From positions 1 through 37,961 of the forward strand of contig JAQBOU010000010.1 in NCBI GenBank assembly GCA_028287865.1: 37,961 nucleotides of DNA, given 5' to 3'. A program made the position numbers and the translations under genes. Each line of letters begins with the position of its first letter. Within the stretch, counting starts at the first letter, position 1. Source of the stretch: Mucilaginibacter sp. GTDB lineage: Bacteria > Bacteroidota > Bacteroidia > Sphingobacteriales > Sphingobacteriaceae. Positions 14,086 through 23,228 of this stretch are shown here, piece by piece. The notes beneath the pieces were generated by a model that was given only the letters and a program-made list of their open reading frames with translations, did not search any database and was not told the origin of the DNA.

Positions 14086-15096
14086 ATGGAACTGATAACT
14101 ACAGATATATGCATTATAGGGGCCGGTCCGGTTGGTTTGTTTGCTGTTTTCGAGGCAGGCTTATTAAAAATGCGCTGTCATTTAATTGATGTTTTACCAC
14201 AGGTTGGCGGGCAGCTTTCCGAAATCTATCCCCAAAAACCTATTTATGATATTCCCGGATTCCCTACCATCAACGCCCAGCAATTAGTTGACGGCTTAAT
14301 GGAGCAGATTGAACCTTTTAAGCCAACTTTTTCATTAGGCGAACGGGTAAACGAATTGGAGCAACTGGAAGATGGCTCATTTGTTACCACTACCAGCGAT
14401 GGTACTGAAGTTCACAGCAAAGTGGTAGTTATAGCCGGAGGCTTGGGCTGCTTTGAGCCGCGTAAACCTGCAATTGACAATCTGGAGGCATTTGAGGGTA
14501 AAGGCGTTGCCTACATGGTAAAAAATCCTGAAGCGTACCGTGGTCGTAAAGTAGTGTTGGCCGGTGGCGGTGATTCTGCTTTGGACTGGACCATCTTTTT
14601 AGCGGATATTGCTGAGGAAGTTACTTTGATACACCGTGGCGATACTTTCCGTGGTGCACCGGATACTGCCGAAAAGGTATTTGAACTGGCAAAGGAAGGC
14701 CGGATCAATCTTATCCTGCAAGCGCATATTAAAGCAATCAATGGCCACGGGCATTTGCAGCAGGTAGAAATAATTGGCAGGGATAATGAAATTTCTATTG
14801 TTGAAGCCGATAACCTGATCCCGTTATTTGGGTTAACGCCAAAACTTGGCCCGATTGCTGAATGGGGCCTAAACGTTGATAAATCTGCCATTATGGTTGA
14901 TACGGTAGATTACAGCACCAATGTAAAAGGAGTTTATGCCATTGGCGATATTAATATTTATCCCGGTAAATTAAAGCTGATCCTGTGTGGTTTTCACGAG
15001 GCTGCACTGATGGCCCAAAGCGCCTTTAAACAGGTTTACCCTGATCAAAAATTGAGCTTTAAATATACAACGGTTTATGGTGTAACTGCGTTTTAA
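14086..15096 (+). CDS. Ferredoxin-NADP reductase, thioredoxin-reductase-like type
   Basis: 336 residues of the YumC/green-sulfur-bacterial FNR type. It moves electrons between NADPH and ferredoxin through FAD. The FAD Rossmann motif is IGAGPVGLFAVFEAG near residue 11, followed by VGGQLSEIYP. The NADP site is VVLAGGGDSALDW near residue 157 with HRGDTFRGAPDT. The C-terminal FAD motif is GVYAIGDINIYPGKLKLI. Thioredoxin reductases carry a CxxC in the middle domain; it is absent here, supporting a ferredoxin partner. A 2Fe-2S ferredoxin gene follows after 91 bases, which makes the assignment strong. The C-terminal tail (YTTVYGVTAF) is typical of this reductase group. The cassette may feed desaturases, oxygenases or biosynthetic redox enzymes elsewhere. 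Confidence 0.93.
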   Translation: MELITTDICIIGAGPVGLFAVFEAGLLKMRCHLIDVLPQVGGQLSEIYPQKPIYDIPGFPTINAQQLVDGLMEQIEPFKPTFSLGERVNELEQLEDGSFVTTTSDGTEVHSKVVVIAGGLGCFEPRKPAIDNLEAFEGKGVAYMVKNPEAYRGRKVVLAGGGDSALDWTIFLADIAEEVTLIHRGDTFRGAPDTAEKVFELAKEGRINLILQAHIKAINGHGHLQQVEIIGRDNEISIVEADNLIPLFGLTPKLGPIAEWGLNVDKSAIMVDTVDYSTNVKGVYAIGDINIYPGKLKLILCGFHEAALMAQSAFKQVYPDQKLSFKYTTVYGVTAF

Positions 15097-15099
15097 GCG

Positions 15100-15184
15100 A
15101 AAGCGAAAAGCACATATGAATTGATAACAGAAATTTATTTACACAAAAAAGCTTTAAGCTTTGTGCTTTCAGCTTGCTTTAAAC
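15100..15184 (+). repeat. Word-like inverted repeat between the reductase and ferredoxin genes
   Basis: AAGCGAAAGCGAAAAGCACA near 15094-15113 is roughly repeated in inverse orientation by TTTGTGCTTTCAGCTTGCTTT at about 15160-15180. A nearly palindromic AAAGCTTTAAGCTTTGTG lies in between. This looks like one of the degenerate spacer repeats of this genome and fills almost all of the gap. Its effect on the linked pair is unknown. Confidence 0.4.
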
Positions 15185-15187
15185 GAA

Positions 15188-15505
15188 ATGATCAATTTAA
15201 TTATTGAAGACAGGAATGGCCTGCGCCGGCCCGTTGAAATCCCTGAAGATATTAGCCTGAGCCTGATGGAAGTTTTAAAAGCATCAGACCACAACATCCT
15301 GGCTACGTGCGGAGGTATGGCACTTTGCGCTACCTGCCACGTACAGGTTTTGGAAGGGCCCGAAAAGTATTTCCACGCTACAAACCAGGAGCTTGACCTG
15401 CTGGATACCCTACCTGATGCCGGTTACGACAGCCGTTTAGCCTGCCAGTTACGCATAAGCGAAGATATGGATGGAATGATCTTCCGGATAAAAGGAGAAG
15501 AGTAA
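15188..15505 (+). CDS. [2Fe-2S] ferredoxin, adrenodoxin-like
   Basis: 105 residues from ATG 15188. A longer reading from TTG 15161 would be translated out of repeat sequence and is not needed. The cluster ligands are Cys41, Cys47, Cys50 and Cys86, in CGGMALCATC and LACQL, the C-x5-C-x2-C spacing of adrenodoxin/putidaredoxin-type proteins. It carries one electron between a reductase and a client such as an oxygenase, P450 or the iron-sulfur assembly machinery. The adjacent FNR gene is the obvious electron donor. It is convergent with the patatin gene, with only 11 bases between stops, and I see no terminator there. Confidence 0.92.
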   Translation: MINLIIEDRNGLRRPVEIPEDISLSLMEVLKASDHNILATCGGMALCATCHVQVLEGPEKYFHATNQELDLLDTLPDAGYDSRLACQLRISEDMDGMIFRIKGEE

Positions 15506-15516
15506 TCAATTTATCA

Positions 15517-17364
15517 TTATTCCTGTTTTTCTAATTGTTCCCAATTTTCGGGGAAGGGAATATCGCGCATGGTCAACGGCATAAAGTTGTTGATGTGGTA
15601 ATCACTTCCATCTTTATTATACATAAAGAAAGGATCTTCTTTAAAATATTTGTAATCCGATTCCAGTTGTACTTTTAAGTTATTTAGCCGCCCGATGTAA
15701 ATAGCATCATAAGCAGATTGATTTAGCAAAAGCTTTTCAATATATCCCAGTAAATTATAACAGGTGGTAAACTGTCCGCAGGCAATGATACAGCCCTCAC
15801 TGTGTTGCTGGCTTATTGCGGTTTTATCAAACCATAAGGTTGTCCCCATATTAAAAGCCGTTTGAGCTATAATCTGCATATCACGGCTCGGATTTAAAAA
15901 TGGTACGGGCGGCGAATTCTTTTTCCTGTAGAGATCACTGGAAAAAGCAAGATCATAAATATGATTGCCTTTGCCACGGTTTTTCCACTCCGGCGAGCCA
16001 TAAAAGCTATTGTATAGCAACTGCCTTGTCCGTTTCAAAAACACACTCATATTTAAAAGCAGCACCGAATCCATCCTGGCAACCAGCATTTGTTTAAGCA
16101 CCACCAATGGTGTTTTAGTAAAATATCCGATCAGCAATTTTATGATCTTTTCTGTAAAGCTTTTTCTTAATGCTGATGGTGAATTTTTATCGCCCACTAT
16201 CAACTTCTTTAAGGACCTAACTGCCAATAAAAATATCGCGGGGATGACAACAAGTGCTCCGCCAACAAGCGCTAAAAAGGTTTTGTGAAAATAAAGTCCC
16301 GATACAATGCATGCCAGGGCAGCTAAAAAGGCAATTGTCATAATCCAGTTTACGCCTGCCAGGCTTATGCCCTTATGTTTAGATTGAGAGGGATTAACAT
16401 AGGGTTTTATGAAATAACTTCCCACATCATTCACAAGCATAAAATCAAACGGGCTAAACGAGGTTTCGCGCCTTATCCTTCTGCCATCGGCATACATCAT
16501 GCTTTGTAAACCCTGGTTATCGGTAATACCGCCGTCCATAAAACCAACATTTTTATTGGCTATAAATATTTTCTCCTCCTTATCGCCGGTTTGAGGTATT
16601 AAAGTAAGGGCATTTTTTAGTTCATCCTTATTTAAACCATCGTATGTAAAATCTTCAGGAAATAAGATCGGTTCAAACCCGGCTGGAAAGCAGGAAGATG
16701 CTGCCAGCACATCGCCCAGCTTTACTTTGTCCGCTACAGACTGATCCAGGAAAATATTCTCGTTTCCAAATTTAAAATAAGGATCAATTCCGGGATCAGG
16801 TATTAATTTCCTGTCCTGCCTAAAAGAAAGACCTGTATAAAACTCAGTTGTGTTAAAGCATACTTCCCGCAAATGCCCCATTGTCCCATAATAATACAGC
16901 GATAGCAGGGTTTCGCCTTCAAAAATATATTCGTCGTATGCCATTGAAAAGGCGTTAATAATATTGCGGCTCTTTTCAGGCCGATTGATCCATCGTTTTT
17001 TATCAGCAAGTATTTCCAATGCATTTTGCAGCAGGAAGTCGCCGGTAAGGCTATTGAATAGTTTAACATAAAACTCCTTAAATTCTTTTCCCTGTGCACT
17101 ATACAGCGCATACAATGTTGTGGCTATAGTACCCCCGGACGCCGAGGACATGTAAGTTACCTGCTGCAAAAGTTGCTTACCTTTCAATGGATCGTCTTCA
17201 TTATCAAATGTTAATTTGTTAAAATAAGATAAAACGCCCAGCGCAAAAGAGGCGGCGCGAAAGCCCCCACCTGAAAATGCAAGGGCAATATTTTCGAATG
17301 GTTTAATTAAGTTTACCTGCAGGTTGAGTTCAGCGTGCTGACTTGAAAAGGTAGCATTTTCCAT
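15517..17364 (-). CDS. Patatin-like phospholipase with two membrane helices
   Basis: 615 residues, predicted serine lipid hydrolase. The patatin block shows the oxyanion loop SGGGFRAASFALGVL (residues 31-45) and a nucleophile region YMSSASGGTIA. There Ser76 occupies the patatin GxSxG serine position with Ser instead of the first Gly, a variant seen in other SxSGG patatins. The catalytic Asp is Asp277 in FMDGGITDNQG. Two hydrophobic segments (about 340-358 and 362-384) follow, then a C-terminal part of about 220 residues with no motif I recognise. This length and the mid-protein helices are unlike simple patatins and suggest membrane attachment with the catalytic half on one side. The gene stands alone, convergent with ferredoxin. 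Substrate and physiological role are unknown. Confidence 0.87.
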   Translation of the reverse strand: MENATFSSQHAELNLQVNLIKPFENIALAFSGGGFRAASFALGVLSYFNKLTFDNEDDPLKGKQLLQQVTYMSSASGGTIATTLYALYSAQGKEFKEFYVKLFNSLTGDFLLQNALEILADKKRWINRPEKSRNIINAFSMAYDEYIFEGETLLSLYYYGTMGHLREVCFNTTEFYTGLSFRQDRKLIPDPGIDPYFKFGNENIFLDQSVADKVKLGDVLAASSCFPAGFEPILFPEDFTYDGLNKDELKNALTLIPQTGDKEEKIFIANKNVGFMDGGITDNQGLQSMMYADGRRIRRETSFSPFDFMLVNDVGSYFIKPYVNPSQSKHKGISLAGVNWIMTIAFLAALACIVSGLYFHKTFLALVGGALVVIPAIFLLAVRSLKKLIVGDKNSPSALRKSFTEKIIKLLIGYFTKTPLVVLKQMLVARMDSVLLLNMSVFLKRTRQLLYNSFYGSPEWKNRGKGNHIYDLAFSSDLYRKKNSPPVPFLNPSRDMQIIAQTAFNMGTTLWFDKTAISQQHSEGCIIACGQFTTCYNLLGYIEKLLLNQSAYDAIYIGRLNNLKVQLESDYKYFKEDPFFMYNKDGSDYHINNFMPLTMRDIPFPENWEQLEKQE

Positions 17365-17562
17365 GAGAGAGGTTTTAAGGTTTAATAAATAAATTTATAT
17401 AAAAATTATTACAGCAAATAATTTTTATTGCATTAATCCTTAATTTACTTGCTTTGCTATTTTTTTTAATTTACTGACTGGTAATTAATTATTCCGTTCA
17501 TTTCTTGCTTATGCTAATATTTTGATATACATTTAATACCAAAAACCAAAAGAACACCAATC

Positions 17563-17898
17563 ATGAAACAAGACATCAGCACTATGGCCGATAAGATCAG
17601 GTATGTACAGGACACTTTACAAATGATCAATGGTAAGTGGAAGGTGCCTATTTTGATGTCCATGTATGGCGGTAAAAACCGTTTCAGAGATATCCAGCGT
17701 AATATACCCGCAATTACCACCCGTGTACTTTCAAAAGAGCTAAAGGATCTGGAAGCGAATAAATTAGTTACACGCACCGTTCATGACGGCAAACCGGTAA
17801 GCATAAGTTATACCCTTACCGCTTATAGCCACACCCTTACCCCCGTTGTTGATGAAATGATAAAATGGGGCAAGCAGCATAGGAAAGGTGGTTTGTAA
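17563..17898 (+). CDS. HxlR-family transcriptional regulator
   Basis: 111 residues, a single winged helix domain with the HxlR signature: INGKWKVPILMSMYGG, FRDIQRNIPAITTRVLSKELKDLE and the wing VTRTVHDGKPVSISYTLTAYS. These bind DNA as dimers and often answer to aldehydes, disulfide or other reactive compounds through an N-terminal Cys. This protein has no cysteine at all, so it cannot use a thiol switch and must sense something else. It diverges from the patatin gene across a 198-base AT-rich gap and could regulate it, but no operator is obvious. The ATG at 17563 gives a normal family length. Confidence 0.88.
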   Translation: MKQDISTMADKIRYVQDTLQMINGKWKVPILMSMYGGKNRFRDIQRNIPAITTRVLSKELKDLEANKLVTRTVHDGKPVSISYTLTAYSHTLTPVVDEMIKWGKQHRKGGL

Positions 17899-18048
17899 AT
17901 CTACTTTATCTTTCTTTAAAAAGTATTAAATAATCTGTTTAAAGAATTGCATTAATAAATTCGGCTATCATGAAGCTAAGATAGTGGAGAGGAATATTTA
18001 TCGCGCTTGCATTTGCCGTTCAGCCAAAGGCAACATGCATTACAATAA

Positions 18049-18090
18049 AATTCTTTAAATTCTAAAATCCTGTAAATTCTGATTCAGACA
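18049..18090 (+). repeat. Degenerate repeat text upstream of the hut promoter
   Basis: The stretch reads as repeated words, AAATTCTTTAAATTCTAAAA followed by ATCCTGTAAATTCTGATTCA. Text of this kind is familiar in Bacteroidota spacers. It ends about 20 bases before the hut -7 box and so occupies the position where an upstream activator or -33 element would be. Confidence 0.4.
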
Positions 18091-18109
18091 GTTTAATATT
18101 ATTTCCAAA

Positions 18110-18117
18110 TACATTTG
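18110..18117 (+). promoter_or_regulatory. -7 box of the marR-hut operon
   Basis: TACATTTG is an exact TAnnTTTG match. Transcription would start at about 18123-18125, within the palindrome at 18121-18140, leaving a leader of about 26 bases before the marR ATG. No TTG occurs at -33, so the promoter rests on the -7 box. Confidence 0.55.
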
Positions 18118-18120
18118 CAT

Positions 18121-18140
18121 TTACATAAGCGCTTATATAA
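18121..18140. promoter_or_regulatory. Candidate MarR operator on the hut transcription start
   Basis: TTACATAAGCGCTTATATAA is a 20-base palindrome with one mismatched pair and a perfect 12-base core. It begins 3 bases after the -7 box and ends 9 bases before the marR ATG. A MarR dimer bound there would block initiation, giving autoregulation of the regulator and the hut genes. Binding is inferred from symmetry and position. Confidence 0.6.
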
Positions 18141-18149
18141 ATTGCAGCA

Positions 18150-18659
18150 ATGAATTTATATCAAGATCTTGGATACCTGGTTTTAGGTAGTCGCCTGCGG
18201 CGGCTAAGCGAAAACTTTCTGGCAGAAATTAACCGCGCCTACCAAAACGCGGGAATTGATTTTGATGCCAGCTGGTTCCCGGTTTTTTATCTGCTATCAA
18301 AAAACAACCAGTTATCCATCAAGGAACTGAGCGAACAAACCGGGGTTTCGCATCCTGCCGCCAGTCAGCTCATCACCAATTTAAAAAACAGGAAGCTTGT
18401 TACAACCGTAACCTGTACTGACGATGGCCGCAGGCAAATAGTACAATTAACCGAAACCGGCTGGCAATTGCTGGCCCAAATACTACCCGTTTGGGATGCC
18501 ATATTAAAGGCAATGGACGATCTGCTTGTTGGAGAGCCCGGCTTCCGTGCATTACTGCCAGCAATCGGCTCATTGGAAAACGCTTTCAAAAGCACCAGCC
18601 TTGCCGAAAGGATCGGCAGCAAACTAACCGTTGAACTAAAACCCACAGTCAATGAGTAA
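18150..18659 (+). CDS. MarR-family regulator of the hut operon
   Basis: 169 residues with the MarR winged-helix layout: helix-turn-helix NQLSIKELSEQTGVSHPAASQLITNLKNR (residues about 52-80), then the wing VTCTDDGRRQIVQLTETG. A long helical N- and C-terminus provides the dimer interface. The gene overlaps hutH by 8 bases, and the operon promoter carries a palindrome at the start site, so it very probably represses hutHUI-ftcD and itself. Histidine-utilisation clusters in proteobacteria are mostly controlled by HutC, a GntR-type repressor sensing urocanate; here a MarR protein takes that place. Its ligand could be urocanate or histidine, which is inference. Confidence 0.88.
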   Translation: MNLYQDLGYLVLGSRLRRLSENFLAEINRAYQNAGIDFDASWFPVFYLLSKNNQLSIKELSEQTGVSHPAASQLITNLKNRKLVTTVTCTDDGRRQIVQLTETGWQLLAQILPVWDAILKAMDDLLVGEPGFRALLPAIGSLENAFKSTSLAERIGSKLTVELKPTVNE

Positions 18660-20211
18660 AGTATTTAACTATGGCAGCAGTCATTTAACCATTGGCATTT
18701 GCCTGGATATTGCACAGGGGGAAATTAAAGGTGCAATTGATAGCACTACTGCCCAAAGGGTACATGCGTCCTGGAGGGAGGTTGAAACGATTGTACATGC
18801 CGGGCACCCGGTGTATGGCATCAACACAGGCTTCGGGCCGCTCTGTGATACCCGCATTTCGGAAGCCGACACTTCCACCCTGCAAGCTAACCTGCTTAAA
18901 AGCCATAGCGTGGGTGTTGGAAATCCCATCCCGCAGGAAATTGCCAAACTAATGCTGATCACCAAGGTGCACGCATTGGCACAAGGCTACTCGGGTATAG
19001 CGTTAGAAACACTTGAGCGTATTACCTGGCATATCAACCAAAATATTATCCCGGTGGTTCCTGAAAAAGGCTCGGTAGGCGCTTCCGGCGACCTGGCCCC
19101 GCTGGCGCATTTATTTTTACCGCTGATTGGTTTGGGCGAGGTGTATGCCAACGGGCAAAAGTTCCCGGCAAAAGATGTGCTTAGTACCCATGGTTTACAA
19201 CCTTTAATTTTAGGACCAAAAGAAGGGCTTGCACTCATCAACGGCACACAGTTTATTTTGGCTTTTGCGCTAAAAGCAGTGCAGCGACTAAACGATGCAT
19301 TAAACCGTGCGGACTTAATTGGCGCTATGTCGTTGGAAGGCCTGATGGGCTCAGCAAGGCCGTTCGATGCACGTTTACACCAATTGCGCCCTTATAAAGG
19401 CACCAAACATGTAGCTAACCGCCTGTTCACTTTATTAAAGGATTCCGGGATCTGTAATTCGCATGTTAATTGCGGCCGGGTACAGGACCCCTATTCGCTG
19501 CGCTGTATGCCGCAGGTACATGGCGCTTCGCGTAATGCGTGGCTGCATTTAAAAGAACTTACTGAAATTGAGCTGAACTCAGTAACTGATAATCCTATTA
19601 TTTTTAATGCCGATGATACCATAAGCGGAGGCAATTTTCATGGACAGCCGTTAGCCATGGTGCTGGACTATGCCACTATCGCGACAGCAGAACTTGGAAA
19701 CATTGCCGACCGTCGCTGTTACCTGATGAGCGAGGGTCGTTATGGGTTACCAAAACTGCTTACCAATAATGCCGGCTTACATTCGGGGTTAATGATACCG
19801 CAGTACACCACTGCCGCCCTGGTTACCGAAAATAAAACCCTGTGTTTTCCGGCAAGCGCCGACAGTTTACCTACCTCATTAGGACAGGAAGACCATGTTT
19901 CCATGGGTTCCATCAGCGGGCGCAAATTGCACCAGGTAATAGATAACCTTGAATACATACAGGCCATTGAATTACTGTACGCCGCCCAGGCGATGGATTT
20001 CAGGCGACCGCTAAAATCAACCCCGGTTGTGGAAGCCTGCCATGCTTTGGTACGCGAAAAGGTATCTCATATTGAGGATGACCGCATTTTTGCGGATGAT
20101 ATTAACGCTTTACATCAACTGATTACTAATGGCGCATTATTGGCAACTGCCGATAATGCAGCTATCACATATCATATCACTTTGAACGATGACGAATTCG
20201 GAATTTATTAA
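18652..20211 (+). CDS. hutH: Histidine ammonia-lyase
   Basis: 519 residues. It converts L-histidine to trans-urocanate and ammonia, the first step of the pathway. The autocatalytic MIO prosthetic group forms from Ala144-Ser145-Gly146 in [14 protein letters not shown]. The active-site loop Tyr is in [12 protein letters not shown] (Tyr55). Further conserved blocks are [28 protein letters not shown] and [10 protein letters not shown]. Length fits bacterial HAL, which works as a cytosolic tetramer. The start overlaps the marR stop by 8 bases and the end overlaps hutU by 23 bases, so the three genes are tightly coupled. Confidence 0.96.
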   Translation: MSKVFNYGSSHLTIGICLDIAQGEIKGAIDSTTAQRVHASWREVETIVHAGHPVYGINTGFGPLCDTRISEADTSTLQANLLKSHSVGVGNPIPQEIAKLMLITKVHALAQGYSGIALETLERITWHINQNIIPVVPEKGSVGASGDLAPLAHLFLPLIGLGEVYANGQKFPAKDVLSTHGLQPLILGPKEGLALINGTQFILAFALKAVQRLNDALNRADLIGAMSLEGLMGSARPFDARLHQLRPYKGTKHVANRLFTLLKDSGICNSHVNCGRVQDPYSLRCMPQVHGASRNAWLHLKELTEIELNSVTDNPIIFNADDTISGGNFHGQPLAMVLDYATIATAELGNIADRRCYLMSEGRYGLPKLLTNNAGLHSGLMIPQYTTAALVTENKTLCFPASADSLPTSLGQEDHVSMGSISGRKLHQVIDNLEYIQAIELLYAAQAMDFRRPLKSTPVVEACHALVREKVSHIEDDRIFADDINALHQLITNGALLATADNAAITYHITLNDDEFGIY

Positions 20212-21862
20212 AACCTATGCCAGCCACCCGGTATACAAGGCCCCGCGGGGTATGCAGCTGCATGCCAAAAGCTGGCAAACAGAAGCTCCGTTAAGAATGC
20301 TGCTTAATAACCTGGATGGACAGGTTGCCGAAAACCCGGAAGAGTTGGTGGTATACGGCGGCATCGGCCAGGCAGCACGTAATCCGGAAGCACTCCGCAA
20401 GATCATTGAGCTTTTATTGGAGCTGGATGAGCACCATTCCCTGTTGGTACAGTCGGGGAAGGCAGTGGGCATTATCCGAAGTCACCCCGAGGCGCCAAGG
20501 GTGTTGATTGCAAACAGCAACCTCGTTCCCGCCTGGGCCACATGGGAGCATTTTAATGAATTACGCGCAAAGGGACTGATGATGTATGGGCAAATGACCG
20601 CCGGAAGCTGGATCTACATTGGCACACAAGGCATACTACAGGGCACTTATGAAACCTTTATTGAAGCCGGACAACAGCACTTCAATAATGACCTTACAGG
20701 TAAGCTGATAGTAAGCGCCGGGTTAGGCGGCATGGGCGGCGCACAGCCATTGGCAGCTACCATGGCCGGCGGTGTGTTTTTAGGGGCTGATGTAGATGCC
20801 TCGCGGATTAAAAAACGGCTGGATTCAAAATATATCGATAAGATGACTAATTCGTACGAAGAAGCAATCACCTGGGTAAAGGAAGCGATGCAAAAAGGCG
20901 AAACATTGTCGGTAGGATTGGTTAGCGATGCAGGCGATATGTTGGAAAGGTTACTGTCAGATGATTTTATCCCGGATATGCTTACCGACCAAACATCGGC
21001 GCATGATCCGCTGAATGGTTATATCCCAAACGGATTATCCTTAACGCTGGCATCGGTATTAAGAAAAACCGATCCGGTTGAATATAAAAGGCTTTCATTA
21101 GCCAGCATGGCCCGGCATGTAAGCCTGATGCTGCAGCTGCAAAAGTATGGCGCTATTACCTTCGACTATGGCAACAACCTGCGCGAATTTGCGCGGCAGG
21201 GTGGTGAAGATGATGCTTTTGATTTTCCCGGATTTACACCGGCCTATATCCGTCCGCTTTTTTGTGAAGGCAAGGGGCCCTTCAGGTGGGTTGCCCTATC
21301 CGGTGACCCGGAAGACATTTTTACTACCGACCGTGCGCTGATGGAATTATTCCCAGAAGATAAGCCACTCATCAAGTGGCTTAAAAATGCACAGGAAAAA
21401 ATTGCCTTCCAGGGATTGCCTGCGCGCATTTGCTGGCTCGGTATGGGCGATCGTGAAAAAGCAGGGTTATTATTTAACGACCTGGTAAAAACAGGCAAAG
21501 TAAAAGGCCCAATCGTGATCGGGCGCGACCATTTGGATTGCGGTTCGGTTGCCTCGCCAAACCGGGAAACGGAATCAATGAAGGACGGCTCAGACGCTGT
21601 ATCTGATTGGCCATTGTTAAACCTGATGGCAAACACTGCCGGAGGCGCTACCTGGGTATCTTTCCATCACGGTGGTGGCGTAGGGATGGGCTATTCGCAG
21701 CACGCCGGAATGGTAGTTTTGGCTGATGGGACAGACCGGGCGGCAACCTGCCTTAAACGGGTATTGTACAATGACCCTGCAATGGGTATCTTTCGCCATG
21801 CAGACGCAGGGTATGATAAAGCAGAAGAATGGGCAGCGAAGTTTGATTTGAAGGTATGGTAA
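20189..21862 (+). CDS. hutU: Urocanate hydratase
   Basis: 557 residues, close to the size of known urocanases. It hydrates urocanate to imidazolone propionate using a tightly bound NAD+ as an electrophile. Conserved parts include [32 protein letters not shown], the nucleotide-binding [13 protein letters not shown] and [15 protein letters not shown], whose Cys415 corresponds to the active-site Cys of the Pseudomonas enzyme. [13 protein letters not shown] and [15 protein letters not shown] follow. The ATG at 20189 lies 23 bases inside hutH and gives the usual N-terminus ([20 protein letters not shown]), so translation is probably coupled. A 96-base palindromic repeat separates it from hutI. Confidence 0.96.
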   Translation: MTNSEFIKTYASHPVYKAPRGMQLHAKSWQTEAPLRMLLNNLDGQVAENPEELVVYGGIGQAARNPEALRKIIELLLELDEHHSLLVQSGKAVGIIRSHPEAPRVLIANSNLVPAWATWEHFNELRAKGLMMYGQMTAGSWIYIGTQGILQGTYETFIEAGQQHFNNDLTGKLIVSAGLGGMGGAQPLAATMAGGVFLGADVDASRIKKRLDSKYIDKMTNSYEEAITWVKEAMQKGETLSVGLVSDAGDMLERLLSDDFIPDMLTDQTSAHDPLNGYIPNGLSLTLASVLRKTDPVEYKRLSLASMARHVSLMLQLQKYGAITFDYGNNLREFARQGGEDDAFDFPGFTPAYIRPLFCEGKGPFRWVALSGDPEDIFTTDRALMELFPEDKPLIKWLKNAQEKIAFQGLPARICWLGMGDREKAGLLFNDLVKTGKVKGPIVIGRDHLDCGSVASPNRETESMKDGSDAVSDWPLLNLMANTAGGATWVSFHHGGGVGMGYSQHAGMVVLADGTDRAATCLKRVLYNDPAMGIFRHADAGYDKAEEWAAKFDLKVW

Positions 21863-21909
21863 ATTTAAAGGAAGGCCGGAAGCTGAAAAAATCCGATAGT
21901 AAAGAATAA

Positions 21910-22005
21910 ATTTGTCATTGCGATGAGGAACGAAGAAGCAATCGCGGACTGTCATGCGGATGTGTGCAGTTCGCGATTGCCGCGCTATCGCTCGCAATGA
22001 CAAAT
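21910..22005. repeat. 96-base palindromic MITE-like element between hutU and hutI
   Basis: Perfect 14-base terminal inverted repeats, ATTTGTCATTGCGA at 21910-21923 and TCGCAATGACAAAT at 21992-22005, enclose a second inverted pair. That pair is GCAATCGCGGACTG at 21938-21951 and CAGTTCGCGATTGC at 21967-21980, with one mismatch. The whole folds into one long interrupted hairpin. GTCATTGCGA...GCAATC elements are widespread dispersed repeats in Bacteroidota. It ends 14 bases before the hutI ATG and could reduce or stabilise read-through. Confidence 0.8.
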
Positions 22006-22019
22006 ACTAAAAACGTTAC

Positions 22020-23228
22020 ATGAAAACACTAACAGGCCCATTTACCCAGATATTGCCATTCACCGGGCTACCTTTGAAAGGCCCTTTGAAAGACAGTCAG
22101 CTGCAGATCATCAACAATGGCTGGGTATTGAGCAATAACGGGCGCATTGTTACCATAGGAACACTTGAAAGGCTGCGAAAAGACCATCCATCGGCGCAAA
22201 TAAATGAAATTACCGGGGACAACGTGTTACTTCCCGGGTTTATTGATTGTCATACCCATATTTGCTTTGCCGGCAACCGGGCTAATGATTATGCCTTACG
22301 TTCATCAGGTAAAAGCTATACTGAAATTGCAAAGTCAGGCGGTGGCATTTGGGATACGGTGACACAAACGCGTGCAGCAAGCGAGGCCACACTTACCGAG
22401 CTATTGGTAAAACGCGCAGACAGGCATTTATCCGATGGGGTTACCATTATTGAGGTAAAAAGCGGTTACGGCTTATCTGTTGAACAGGAGCTGAAACAAT
22501 TAAGAGCCATAAAAGAGGCATCCTATAAAACCAAAGCGACATTAATTCCAACCTGCCTGGCGGCTCACATCCTTCCGAAAGATTTTGAAGGCACACGGTC
22601 AGCATACCTGGATGATATTTTACAGAACCTGCTTCCAATCGTCAAAAAAGAAAACCTGGCCAACCGGGTGGATATTTTTATTGAAGACGGCGCTTTCAAG
22701 ACTGATCAGGCACTTTCTTTTCTTGATAAAGCCAAACGACTGGGCTTTGATGTCACCGTTCATGCCGACCAGTTTAGCACAGGTGGCAGCGCAGTTGCTG
22801 TGGAGATTGGTGCGGTTTCTGCCGACCATTTAGAAGCAAGTAAGGATAAGGAGATTAAACTATTGGCTAAATCGGATACCGTGGCGGTAGCCTTACCCGG
22901 CGCTTCATTGGGATTAGGGATGCAATATGCACCTGCCCGGAAACTATTAAACGCAGGCGCATGCCTTGCCATTGCCAGCGACTGGAACCCCGGCTCGGCC
23001 CCAATGGGCGACCTGCTGATGCAGGCGGCTGTACTGGGCGCTGCCGAAAAACTAACTGCCGCTGAAGTTTTTGCGGGGTTAACTTCCCGTGCGGCGCATG
23101 CCTTACGCCTAACAAACCGTGGTACCCTGGCAACTGGTGCACCGGCTGTAATGCAGGCTTATCCCTGCAGTGATTACCGGGAAATATTGTATAACCAAGG
23201 AAAACTGCGATCACAGATTTTATACTGA
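22020..23228 (+). CDS. hutI: Imidazolonepropionase
   Basis: 402 residues, amidohydrolase superfamily. It opens the imidazolone ring to give N-formimino-L-glutamate. The metal-binding motif DCHTHICFAG gives His78 and His80. Other family blocks are EVKSGYGLSVEQELK, the DVTVHADQFS region carrying a further metal His, and ASDWNPGSAPMGDLL with the catalytic Asp. It follows hutU after 157 bases, most of it the palindromic element. The last six codons (RSQILY and stop, 23208-23228) coincide exactly with the first bases of a tandem repeat that continues downstream to 23340. The C-terminal residues are therefore repeat-derived. Overall length stays normal, so function should be unaffected. Confidence 0.95.
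   Translation: MKTLTGPFTQILPFTGLPLKGPLKDSQLQIINNGWVLSNNGRIVTIGTLERLRKDHPSAQINEITGDNVLLPGFIDCHTHICFAGNRANDYALRSSGKSYTEIAKSGGGIWDTVTQTRAASEATLTELLVKRADRHLSDGVTIIEVKSGYGLSVEQELKQLRAIKEASYKTKATLIPTCLAAHILPKDFEGTRSAYLDDILQNLLPIVKKENLANRVDIFIEDGAFKTDQALSFLDKAKRLGFDVTVHADQFSTGGSAVAVEIGAVSADHLEASKDKEIKLLAKSDTVAVALPGASLGLGMQYAPARKLLNAGACLAIASDWNPGSAPMGDLLMQAAVLGAAEKLTAAEVFAGLTSRAAHALRLTNRGTLATGAPAVMQAYPCSDYREILYNQGKLRSQILY

Noticed and set aside
15161..15187. TTG at 15161 as start of the ferredoxin
   Set aside because: It would add nine residues encoded by repeat-like DNA. The ATG at 15188 gives the normal ferredoxin N-terminus.
21617..22003. A 128-codon minus-strand frame from the hutI-hutU gap into hutU
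   Set aside because: Its N-terminus is a translation of the 96-base palindromic repeat and the rest is antisense to hutU.
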